From Streptococcaceae bacterium (GTDB lineage: Bacteria; Bacillota; Bacilli; Lactobacillales; Streptococcaceae), in assembly GCA_031270215.1 (NCBI GenBank), contig JAISYB010000136.1, forward strand, positions 1-31,127: a DNA stretch of 31,127 nt. The letters are read 5' to 3'. The translations under genes and the position numbers were made by a program. This document shows, one piece after another, positions 22,396-29,936 of this stretch. Below the pieces are notes generated by a model. It did no database searches. It had not been told where the DNA came from and worked only from the letters and a program-made list of their open reading frames with translations. The stretch's first letter is position 1. Each line of letters begins with the position of its first letter.

Positions 22396-22409
22396 CAATC
22401 TTCAGATTT

Positions 22410-22464
22410 ATATCCACAAGCTATTCACACAAATTTTCCACAACTGTGAATAACTTGTGGATAA
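22410..22464. promoter_or_regulatory. Cluster of DnaA-box-like sequences
   Basis: Five sites in 55 bp: ATATCCACA (22410-22418), CTATTCACA (22421-22429), TTTTCCACA (22434-22442) on the plus strand, then TGTGAATAA (22445-22453) and TGTGGATAA (22456-22464), the reverse complements of TTATTCACA and TTATCCACA. The last two match the DnaA box TTATNCACA exactly, the third matches with A-to-T at position 3, and the first two differ at one base. An AT-rich stretch follows (22465-22490). No dnaA or dnaN gene is near, so an origin is not claimed; a DnaA-titrating cluster is possible. Confidence 0.65.
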
Positions 22465-22497
22465 TATTATTTATTTTGCAAATAATATCGTTTGGAA

Positions 22498-22527
22498 TTG
22501 ATGTTTTTATTCCCAAAATGTTATACT
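22498..22527 (+). promoter_or_regulatory. Promoter of the 101-aa gene
   Basis: TTGATG (22498-22503) and TATACT (22522-22527) with an 18-bp spacer, 38 nt before the start codon and directly behind the DnaA-box cluster. Confidence 0.6.
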
Positions 22528-22565
22528 TAAGAGGATAATAATTGTCTTAATATTTAGGAGAAGTC

Positions 22566-22871
22566 ATGGAAAAAGAAAGCTTAGAATATAAAATTATTGA
22601 ATTAGTAACTCGTGCTTATCTAAATAGCGGCAAGGTGGAAAGCGAGATAGATCACCACCATTTCAGAGTAGAAATAAAAAAACGTGGAGATATTGATTAC
22701 CTTAAATTATTCATCAATAGTAAACCAAAAGCGGAAGTTGAGGTGGCACGTACAACAAGCCGACTAATTTTTCTTGATGAATATGACTCTAATGCGATCA
22801 AATATATCCTTCCCTTTATCCTAAGCCTCGGATTAAAAAAAGAAGTTATCCGATATTACAAAGCTTTTTGA
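22566..22871 (+). CDS. 101-aa protein of unknown function
   Basis: A soluble, charged protein (MEKESLEYKIIELVTRAYLN at the start, SLGLKKEVIRYYKAF at the end) with an alternation of helices and strands and a basic surface; no membrane segment, no known motif. TTAGGAG precedes the ATG, and it has its own promoter and terminator. Its position behind a DnaA-box cluster may put it under DnaA or cell-cycle influence, which is inference. Family not recognised. Confidence 0.7.
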   Translation: MEKESLEYKIIELVTRAYLNSGKVESEIDHHHFRVEIKKRGDIDYLKLFINSKPKAEVEVARTTSRLIFLDEYDSNAIKYILPFILSLGLKKEVIRYYKAF

Positions 22872-22947
22872 CAAAGCATCTACAATATCCTAAGACTAAG
22901 GATAAATCGCATTAAGTTGATATGTACTTCAAAGCACTACTTTTAGA

Positions 22948-22993
22948 TTCTAAGAATAGACATGTCCGCCTATTCTTGGAATTTTACTTTTTT
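22948..22993 (+). terminator. Terminator after the 101-aa gene
   Basis: A 12-bp stem TTCTAAGAATAG / CTATTCTTGGAA with one G-T pair and a 10-nt loop, followed by TTTTACTTTTTT. Confidence 0.75.
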
Positions 22994-23070
22994 CGCTCCA
23001 GCTAATCTACCGTACAATACTTTTGATTGTCTTACATTGCTTTAAATCCTAACAAATTAGAGGTGTAATC

Positions 23071-24240
23071 TTGCAGATAAAAATTCATCAAACCAGCGAT
23101 AACATCAAGCTGACAACCCTTGAAAAAAGCGAGCTTTGGGTTGAGGGTATCTTTACCTTGCTCATCATGATTTTACTTAACCTCTCAGCCATTTTCGTTT
23201 TAAATATCATTCTTGTTCAAAATGCCGAATTTAACAATCTAATTTTTGAAACTAAAATCCAATTTGTTCAATTTTTCAATTCTGCAACATTTTATTCTTG
23301 GCAAAAATTTTTTATCGCCTTAACGCTTATCATTGATGTCTGGGTGGTCGTTTGGCGGCTAAAACGACGTTATCAACAGATGCAGCTAAATCACATCATC
23401 AACGAGCTGCATTACATTTCTCTAGGAAACTTTGAACACCGTATTCCGTTCAAATTAAAGAACGATTTAGCAACTGTCATCAAGAGCATTAATTCCCTAG
23501 TTGACTCAACCGTACAAGCAATTGAGGAAGAACGTGAAATCGAGAAAAGTAAGGATGAATTAATAACTAATGTCAGTCACGATATCAGAACACCACTAAC
23601 TTCCATCATTGGCTATCTTGGGTTAATAGAAGAAAATCAAGACCTGACACTAAAGAATCTGAAAGATTATACACATGTAGCTTTCTTGAAGGCTAAGCAA
23701 ATGAAAGTCTTGGTTGATGACCTCTTTGAATACACCAAAGTCAGACAGCCAGACAAAAAATTAACATTTGTCAGTATCGATTTACATGCAATGATTGATC
23801 AGCTATCAGTTGAATTTGAGCTGCTAGCTAAGCAACAAAAGATGGAAATCAACGTAACGACTCAGCCTGAAAAGATTTTTGTCGAGCTTAATCCAGAAAA
23901 AATGGTTCGTGTCTTTGAAAATTTAATTACCAATGCTTTAAAATACGGAACGAATGCGACTTTAATCGAAATCAATGCTTATATAGTTGGCAAAGAAGTG
24001 ATTATTGTTGTCAGAAATAACGGCAAAGCGATTCCTAATGATGATTTAGATAGGCTGTTTGACCGCTTTTATCGAGGAGATAACTCGAGAAATCAAGAAA
24101 CCGGTGGCACAGGTCTTGGACTTGCGATCACTCAAAGCATCATCACACAGCATCAGGGCTCAATTTATGCCGAGTCCAACTCTGGATGGACAAGTTTTAT
24201 TATCCACTTACCGTTAAAACAAATGGAAAGACCAGCTTAG
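23071..24240 (+). CDS. Orphan sensor histidine kinase (VanS/PhoR-like)
   Basis: A 389-aa membrane kinase. Two membrane helices (about 24-49 and 79-96) bracket a short extracellular loop of about 30 residues; a HAMP-like linker follows (about 97-150). The H-box ITNVSHDIRTPLTSIIGYL has His170; the N-box is ENLITNALKYG, the G1/F boxes NNGKAIPNDDLDRLFDRFYRG and the G2 box GGTGLGLAI. The start is a TTG at 23071 behind GAGGTG; there is no nearby ATG. Kinases of this type normally follow their response regulator in an operon, but a terminator and the unrelated 101-aa gene precede it and cinA follows. Its partner must be elsewhere. Confidence 0.9.
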   Translation: MQIKIHQTSDNIKLTTLEKSELWVEGIFTLLIMILLNLSAIFVLNIILVQNAEFNNLIFETKIQFVQFFNSATFYSWQKFFIALTLIIDVWVVVWRLKRRYQQMQLNHIINELHYISLGNFEHRIPFKLKNDLATVIKSINSLVDSTVQAIEEEREIEKSKDELITNVSHDIRTPLTSIIGYLGLIEENQDLTLKNLKDYTHVAFLKAKQMKVLVDDLFEYTKVRQPDKKLTFVSIDLHAMIDQLSVEFELLAKQQKMEINVTTQPEKIFVELNPEKMVRVFENLITNALKYGTNATLIEINAYIVGKEVIIVVRNNGKAIPNDDLDRLFDRFYRGDNSRNQETGGTGLGLAITQSIITQHQGSIYAESNSGWTSFIIHLPLKQMERPA

Positions 24241-24406
24241 TCCTTATTTAACCATGGTCGCTTGTTTAAGTCACTATGATAGAATTTTTTACAGTATAGT
24301 CACAAGCTTCTTGCGATATTTTTAAATTTTTCATCCAGAAATAATATCTTTTACGTAATAGATGATAAGCCAAAGAAGCTCAAAGAATAAGAGGTGAAGC
24401 TCAAAA

Positions 24407-25651
24407 ATGAATGCAGAAATTATCGCTGTTGGAACAGAACTTTTAACCGGTCAAGTCGTCAATTCCAACGCAACATACATCTCTGAGAAGCTCGCTGCAC
24501 TCGGGATTGATGTTTATTTTCATACAAGCGTTGGCGACAATGCGACCAGATTAACGCAGGCAATTAAAAACGCCGAAGCTAGAAGTGATTTGTTAATCCT
24601 AACCGGCGGCTTAGGACCAACAGATGATGATATGACCAAGCAGGTCTTAGCCAAACATCTTGGCAAATCCTTAGTCGTCGATGAAGCTGCAATGCAAAAA
24701 CTCAACCATTTTTTTGAAAATAGCACGTACAATCGAACAGCAAATAACGACCTCCAAGCCCTAATCCTCGAGGGTGCAACAGCTTTGAGCAATAAAACAG
24801 GTCTTGCTGTCGGCTCATTTATTGCAATAAATGATAAGCAATACGCTATACTACCTGGTCCGCCAAGTGAAATGAAACCAATGATGAGCGAACAACTACT
24901 TCCCTTACTGAGTGGTAAAACTCGTTTATATTCACGAGTTCTACGATTTTTCGGTATTGGTGAAAGTCAATTAGTGACCTTGCTTGATGATTTTATCAAA
25001 AATCAAACAGACCCAACGATTGCCCCTTATGCAAAAACTGGAGAAGTCACGCTACGGTTGTCCACAAAAGCTGAAAATCACGAAATTGCCATGCAAAAGC
25101 TCAATCAGCTGGAACAAAAGATTTTAAATGTTGGCCGTCTTAAGGATTTTATGTATGGCTACGGTGAAGAAAACTCAATTGCGGCAGTCGCGCTACAATT
25201 ATTGAAAAAGAATCAATATACAATTACCGCTGCCGAAAGCTTAACGGCTGGACTATTTCAAGCGACTTTGGCAAGCATGGCTGGCGCTTCATCAATCTTT
25301 CCGGGCGGCTTTGTGACCTATAGTAAGGCAAGCAAAGCTAAACTTCTCAATATCTCACTAAAAGATTTAAATGACCACGGCGTTGTCAGCGAATGGACTG
25401 CCATAGCCATGGCAGAGGGTGCGCAAAAACAGCTAAACACCGACTACGCTATCAGCTTTACTGGTGTTGCAGGTCCTGATACCCTTGAGGGACAGCCTGT
25501 GGGCGTTGTCTGGCTGGCCTTAGCAAGAAAGGGAAAATCAACGATTAGCAAATGTGTCCGAATATCAAGAGATAGAAATTACATCAGACAAATGGCAGTG
25601 ATGCACGGCTTTAATTTACTCATTCAGGAGATAAAAGATAAAAATAATTGA
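24407..25651 (+). CDS. cinA: CinA, competence/damage-inducible protein
   Basis: A 414-aa protein with the N-terminal molybdopterin-binding-like (COG1058) domain (MNAEIIAVGTELLTGQVVNS, GGLGPTDDDMTKQ) and the C-terminal nicotinamide-nucleotide amidase domain (TAAESLTAGLFQATLA, VTYSKASKAKLL, FTGVAGP). The enzyme recycles NMN to NaMN; in streptococci it is co-induced with recA in competence. AAGAGGTGAAG precedes the ATG. It lies 88 bp ahead of recA, the usual order in Lactobacillales. I saw no ComX cin-box. Confidence 0.96.
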   Translation: MNAEIIAVGTELLTGQVVNSNATYISEKLAALGIDVYFHTSVGDNATRLTQAIKNAEARSDLLILTGGLGPTDDDMTKQVLAKHLGKSLVVDEAAMQKLNHFFENSTYNRTANNDLQALILEGATALSNKTGLAVGSFIAINDKQYAILPGPPSEMKPMMSEQLLPLLSGKTRLYSRVLRFFGIGESQLVTLLDDFIKNQTDPTIAPYAKTGEVTLRLSTKAENHEIAMQKLNQLEQKILNVGRLKDFMYGYGEENSIAAVALQLLKKNQYTITAAESLTAGLFQATLASMAGASSIFPGGFVTYSKASKAKLLNISLKDLNDHGVVSEWTAIAMAEGAQKQLNTDYAISFTGVAGPDTLEGQPVGVVWLALARKGKSTISKCVRISRDRNYIRQMAVMHGFNLLIQEIKDKNN

Positions 25652-25739
25652 AATTTCTGAGATATTTCAATATAATTGAATTGGAATATGTTTTATTTGG
25701 CTTGCTAATAGACAAATATTTAATTTAAAGGAGAAAAAA

Positions 25740-26933
25740 TTGGCGAAGAAGAAACGTGATTTATCAAATATCAAGAGAGCTGAGGGAGCTGCTCGCGAGG
25801 AGGCTCTCCAAAAAGCCTTAAAGCAAATCGAAAAGGATTTTGGTACAGGGTCATTGATGAAACTTGGTGAAAGAAACAACAGGCAGATAGATGTGATTTC
25901 AAGCGGAACATTATCGCTTGATATTGCTTTAGGTGTCGGCGGTTTTCCACGTGGAAGAATTGTCGAAATCTTTGGTTCTGAGTCCTCTGGTAAAACAACA
26001 ATCACCCTCCAAGCCGTTGCGCAGGTTCAAAAACAAGGTGGCATTGCAGCATTTATCGATGCAGAGCATGCACTTGACCCGGCATATGCTGAAAAGCTTG
26101 GCGTAAACATTAATGAATTATACCTCTCTCAACCCGATAGTGGCGAGCAAGGTTTAACGATTGCCCAAACATTAATCGAATCTGGGGCAATTGATTTAAT
26201 CGTTATTGATTCAGTCGCAGCACTCGTTCCGCAAACGGAGATTGACGGTACAATCGAAGATCAACAGGTCGGACTACAAGCTCGAATGATGAGTAAAGGT
26301 CTGCGCCGTATATCAAGCTCAATCAACAAAACCAAAACAGTGGTTATTTTTATTAATCAGCTGCGAGATAACATCGGTGGCTTTGGTCCGGCTGCACCAA
26401 GCTCGACAACTCCTGGTGGTCGCGCCCTGAAATTCTATGCAACACAACGTATTGAAGTCGGTAAAGGCACACAAATCAAGCAGGGTGACGAAAAATTAGG
26501 TAATGAAATGAAGATTACCGTTAAAAAGAACAAGGTTGCACCACCATTTAAAATTGCAACGCCAGATATGATTTTCGGAGAAGGAGTGTCTCCATATGGC
26601 GAAATTTTAAAGCTTGGTGAAGAAGTTGGTTTTGTCAAAAAGAGCGGCTCTTGGTACTCAATTGATGAGGTTCGTATCGGACAGGGTGGCGAAAAAGCAC
26701 GACAATGGCTACGGGATAATCCTGAAAAATACGAAGAATATCGACTTAGAATTCGTGAATATTTTGAGCTGCCAACCGAAATTAAGCTCGATGCTGACAA
26801 AGAAAAAGTAGAAAAGCCGAAACGCAAAAAGGCGGCAAAAAAGGAAGAACCAACTGCTCCAGCACCTAGTGATGAGATTGAGATTGACGATTCTGACCTA
26901 GAAGAAATTGAATTAGAAATTGATGTGGAATAA
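25740..26933 (+). CDS. recA: Recombinase RecA
   Basis: A 397-aa RecA with Walker A GSESSGKTT (79-87), the L1/L2 region with FINQLRDNIGGFGPAAPSST, and a long acidic C-terminus (DSDLEEIELEIDVE) preceded by a Lys-rich linker. It polymerises on single-stranded DNA for strand exchange and triggers LexA self-cleavage. The start is TTG at 25740, 7 nt after AAAGGAG; no ATG exists before the conserved core. Compared with E. coli RecA there is an N-terminal extension of about 13 residues. The upstream 88 bp contain no GAAC-N4-GTTC type LexA box. Confidence 0.97.
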   Translation: MAKKKRDLSNIKRAEGAAREEALQKALKQIEKDFGTGSLMKLGERNNRQIDVISSGTLSLDIALGVGGFPRGRIVEIFGSESSGKTTITLQAVAQVQKQGGIAAFIDAEHALDPAYAEKLGVNINELYLSQPDSGEQGLTIAQTLIESGAIDLIVIDSVAALVPQTEIDGTIEDQQVGLQARMMSKGLRRISSSINKTKTVVIFINQLRDNIGGFGPAAPSSTTPGGRALKFYATQRIEVGKGTQIKQGDEKLGNEMKITVKKNKVAPPFKIATPDMIFGEGVSPYGEILKLGEEVGFVKKSGSWYSIDEVRIGQGGEKARQWLRDNPEKYEEYRLRIREYFELPTEIKLDADKEKVEKPKRKKAAKKEEPTAPAPSDEIEIDDSDLEEIELEIDVE

Positions 26934-27152
26934 AGGACATCTGGAAAATAGCTTTAACAAAATACAGAAAGATTTAGAGTTCTAAGTGCTGACTACCACA
27001 ATTTGCAGCATACAGATACCATTGTGGGTAAAACATCAAGGAAGTTAATTTGCTGCAATCTGTATCCTCAGATGTCAAAGCTCAGGAAGCTAGTTTGCTA
27101 GCTTTGTTGATAAAATCAACGAAGCTGCGTCAAATCAGCCGACTATCGGTAA
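26934..27152. other. Intergenic DNA with nested inverted repeats
   Basis: No gene is visible. An 8-bp inverted repeat GACATCTG (26936-26943) / CAGATGTC (27069-27076) encloses CCACAAT/ATTGTGG (around 26995-27036) and the related strings GCAGCATACAGAT and GCTGCAATCTGTAT. A GTTGAT/ATCAAC hairpin follows near 27103-27117. It may be the folded recA 3' UTR or a relic; I have no stronger reading. Confidence 0.35.
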
Positions 27153-27181
27153 GTGACAAGAACTCTTTTTTAAGATATAAT
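27153..27181 (+). promoter_or_regulatory. Strong promoter ahead of a terminator and mnmG
   Basis: GTGACA (27153-27158) and a perfect TATAAT (27176-27181) with a 17-bp spacer. Transcription should begin near 27188, only about 55-60 nt before the T-tract of the terminator at 27202-27247. Confidence 0.72.
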
Positions 27182-27201
27182 ATGAACATCTACGAGTAGT
27201 G

Positions 27202-27247
27202 AAAGTGCTTGTTCCCTTGATAAACAGGGGGATTTTGCGCTTTTTTT
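27202..27247 (+). terminator. Leader terminator (attenuator or small RNA end) before mnmG
   Basis: Outer stem AAAGTGC / GCGCTTT (one G-T pair) and inner stem TCCC/GGGGA, followed by seven T's (27241-27247). It lies between the promoter and mnmG, so it either ends a small RNA of about 60 nt or acts as an attenuator. It could also serve recA read-through, but the promoter in front of it argues for a unit of its own. Confidence 0.75.
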
Positions 27248-27281
27248 ATTGTTAAAAATGACTGGGAGGAACGCAACAAAA

Positions 27282-29183
27282 ATGAATACAACATATCAAG
27301 CAGAAAATTTCGACGTCATTGTCATCGGTGCAGGACATGCTGGGAGCGAGGCAAGCTTAGCAAGCGCAAGACTTGGCGCTAAAACGCTACTTTTGACAAT
27401 TAATTTAGACATGGTGGCATTTATGCCCTGCAATCCATCTATTGGTGGCCCTGCTAAAGGTGTTGTTGTCCGAGAGATTGATGCCTTGGGCGGTGAAATG
27501 GGACAAAATATTGATAAGACTTATATCCAAATGCGCATGTTAAATACCGGCAAAGGACCCGCAGTTCGTGCCTTGCGTGCTCAAGCAGACAAACACCTTT
27601 ACGCTGAAACAATGAAGCAGACAATCGAACAACAAGAAAACCTAACACTACGGCAAGCTTTAGCAGAAAAAATCTTAGTGGAAGACGGAAAAGTCTGCGG
27701 TGTCCAGACGTCAACCGGTGCCATTTATCAAGCAAAATCAGTTGTCGTTACTGCTGGAACTGCACTTCGTGGTGAGATTATTATCGGTGATTTAAAATAC
27801 TCCTCAGGTCCAAATAACTCTCAGCCCTCAATTGCCTTGGCGGAAAATTTAAAAGAACTCGGCTTAACGATTGCCCGTTTCAAGACAGGTACACCGCCGC
27901 GCGTTAAGTCATCAAGTATTGACTATAGTCAAACTGAAATCCAACCCGGAGATGAATTGCCAAATCACTTTAGCTTTTTATCTAAGGACAGCGATTATTT
28001 AGCCGAACAAATTCCTTGCTGGTTAACTTATACAAATGGTAAAAGCCATCAGATTATCCAAGAGAATCTACATCGTGCGCCAATGTTTACCGGAATTGTC
28101 GAAGGTGTCGGCGCTAGATACTGCCCATCAATTGAAGATAAAATCGTTCGCTTTGCAGACAAAGAACGCCACCAGCTCTTCTTAGAGCCTGAGGGTCGCA
28201 GCACAGAAGAAGTTTATGTTCAAGGCTTATCCACTAGTCTGCCTGAGGATGTACAGATTAACCTGCTTCGCTCCATTGCTGGACTTGAACAGGTTGAGTT
28301 AATGCGAACAGGCTACGCGATTGAATACGATGTCGTCTTGCCACATCAGCTGCGCCCAACTTTAGAAACGAAAAAAATCTCAGGTCTTTTTACTGCAGGT
28401 CAAACTAATGGAACATCTGGATACGAGGAAGCTGCAGGTCAAGGATTAATCGCTGGTATTAATGCCGCACTGAAAGTACAAAATAAGCCAGCCTTCACAC
28501 TAAAGCGCTCTGACGCTTATATTGGTGTTTTGATTGATGACTTGGTCACTAAGGGAACTACTGAGCCGTATCGCCTATTAACCAGTAGAGCTGAATATCG
28601 TTTAATCCTACGCCATGACAATGCCGATATGCGTTTAACTGACTTCGGGCGTGAGATTGGCTTAGTGAATGATGTCCGTTTTAGACAATTTGAAATCAAA
28701 AAATACCGAATTGCTAATGAAATGAAGCGTTTGAACAATGAAAAATTGAAGCCAACTGAACAAGTAAATCAAAAAATTACCGCACTTGGCTTTAAACCAT
28801 TACAAGACGCAGTGAGTGCTGCGACCATGCTCCGTCGCCCAGAAGTCAACTACCAAGATATCGTTTCCTTTATTGGCCCTGCCGCAGAACATCTTGAGCC
28901 GAAAATGATTGAACAAATCGAAATTGAGCTAAAATATGAAGGCTATATCAAAAAAGCCATGGAAAAAGTCGAAAAGCTCAAGAAAATGGAAGCAAAAAGG
29001 ATTCCAGAAGGTATTGATTATGAAGCAATCAACTCCCTAGCAACCGAAGCAAAGCAAAAATTAAACAAGATTCGCCCAGAAACAATCGCTCAGGCTAGCC
29101 GCATTTCAGGCGTTAATCCTGCAGATATTGCCATTCTGATGGTCTATATTGAGCATGGGCAAATTGCAAAAATCAAAGCTTAG
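27282..29183 (+). CDS. mnmG: tRNA uridine-5-carboxymethylaminomethyl modification enzyme MnmG
   Basis: A 633-aa FAD protein that, with MnmE, adds carboxymethylaminomethyl groups to wobble U34 of certain tRNAs. The FAD motif VIGAGHAGSEA lies at the N-terminus; MPCNPSIGGPAKG and TGTPPRVKSSSIDYS are signature stretches, and the C-terminal helical domain ends with YIEHGQIAK. I choose ATG 27282 (behind GGGAGG, 12 nt away) over the in-frame TTG at 27249, which lies next to the terminator T-tract. The gene stands alone, not beside mnmE or the origin. Length is normal. Confidence 0.96.
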   Translation: MNTTYQAENFDVIVIGAGHAGSEASLASARLGAKTLLLTINLDMVAFMPCNPSIGGPAKGVVVREIDALGGEMGQNIDKTYIQMRMLNTGKGPAVRALRAQADKHLYAETMKQTIEQQENLTLRQALAEKILVEDGKVCGVQTSTGAIYQAKSVVVTAGTALRGEIIIGDLKYSSGPNNSQPSIALAENLKELGLTIARFKTGTPPRVKSSSIDYSQTEIQPGDELPNHFSFLSKDSDYLAEQIPCWLTYTNGKSHQIIQENLHRAPMFTGIVEGVGARYCPSIEDKIVRFADKERHQLFLEPEGRSTEEVYVQGLSTSLPEDVQINLLRSIAGLEQVELMRTGYAIEYDVVLPHQLRPTLETKKISGLFTAGQTNGTSGYEEAAGQGLIAGINAALKVQNKPAFTLKRSDAYIGVLIDDLVTKGTTEPYRLLTSRAEYRLILRHDNADMRLTDFGREIGLVNDVRFRQFEIKKYRIANEMKRLNNEKLKPTEQVNQKITALGFKPLQDAVSAATMLRRPEVNYQDIVSFIGPAAEHLEPKMIEQIEIELKYEGYIKKAMEKVEKLKKMEAKRIPEGIDYEAINSLATEAKQKLNKIRPETIAQASRISGVNPADIAILMVYIEHGQIAKIKA

Positions 29184-29188
29184 ATTAA

Positions 29189-29225
29189 AGACGGACTAGC
29201 TGCTCTTGGCATTTAAAGTCCGTCT
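29189..29225. terminator. Bidirectional terminator between mnmG and the DUF1033 gene
   Basis: A 9-bp perfect stem AGACGGACT / AGTCCGTCT with a 19-nt loop just behind the mnmG stop codon. The following T run is short and interrupted, so strength is uncertain. Confidence 0.55.
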
Positions 29226-29374
29226 ATTTACTTCACTTATTGATTTATATTTCACCAATGAATTTTGCAAGCTTGCCGCTAAAGTGGAGCATAAGTTTTC
29301 CAAATCTTTCGCACCTACAGCTCTAACTCCTACTACGACCTTTTTTACTCCAGTGAAGATTTTACTTACACCAC

Positions 29375-29749
29375 TCAACTAAATTGATCCCCATTTAGCT
29401 TACAGCATTTGAAGCTGCGCATTATTGTAGTTTCCTTTATTGAAAGCTCCTTGGTATACTTCGGCACAATCTGATAATTTTTTAGCAACGCAACGCCATG
29501 ATACTGCTGCAAATATTCATCGCAGTCCGCACACCAGCGCTCATCTATTTCATTCCAAAATGCCGCCAAAAACCTTGGTTGCTCCTTATAAAGCTCATGT
29601 ATGCTTTTTAAATATATAATTCTTTTTTCGTAATAGCGCAGCGCTGAACCGAAGGTTTTAAACTGGAGTTCTGAGACAATATCTCTTCTCCAGCCGTCAA
29701 AAAACCACCAAGGTTCGCTGTCTCCGTACATTTCGATGACTTGATACAT
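29375..29749 (-). CDS. DUF1033 family protein
   Basis: A 124-aa protein of a family found in Lactobacillales and other Firmicutes. The N-terminus MYQVIEMYGDSEPWWFFDGW and the motif RWCADCDEYLQQYHG, with a CxxC-like pair, are characteristic. Function is unknown. GGAG lies 11 nt before ATG 29749. The C-terminus (RSFKCCKLNGDQFS) is extra compared with the shorter streptococcal members as I remember them. It is convergent with mnmG. Confidence 0.85.
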   Translation of the reverse strand: MYQVIEMYGDSEPWWFFDGWRRDIVSELQFKTFGSALRYYEKRIIYLKSIHELYKEQPRFLAAFWNEIDERWCADCDEYLQQYHGVALLKNYQIVPKYTKELSIKETTIMRSFKCCKLNGDQFS

Positions 29750-29835
29750 CCTACCATCTCCGAGTTAATTAGTATCTGTACTTTAACAATTTTTCTAAAT
29801 TTTGCAAAGTCTTTTGCTTGGGGTAAACAAACATT

Positions 29836-29864
29836 CATAGTTTAAAGCTATAGTTTGATATAAT
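29836..29864 (+). promoter_or_regulatory. MET-box-like site overlapping the metE promoter
   Basis: CATAGTTTAAAGCTATA (29836-29852) matches the streptococcal LysR-type MET-box TATAGTTTSAAACTATA at 14 of 17 positions. The -10 box TATAAT is at 29859-29864; the -35 position (29836-29841, 17-bp spacer) lies inside the site and is poor, as expected for activator-dependent expression. Confidence 0.55.
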
Positions 29865-29936
29865 ATTTAAGTTTTACCGCTTTGTCAGATTTCATGATAC
29901 CATTTACCTTACATTGAAAAGAAAAGGAAGGTTTCT

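Noticed and set aside
22396..22500. Replication origin
   Set aside because: DnaA boxes and AT-rich DNA are present, but neither dnaA nor dnaN nor other origin genes are nearby; kept only as a box cluster.
26435..26827. Long open frames opposite recA, mnmG, cinA and the exporter
   Set aside because: Shadow frames of strongly conserved genes; no starts with ribosome sites.
29196..29378. Open frame overlapping the end of the DUF1033 gene by a few bases
   Set aside because: Begins with TTG without a ribosome site and runs through the terminator stem; composition is not convincing.
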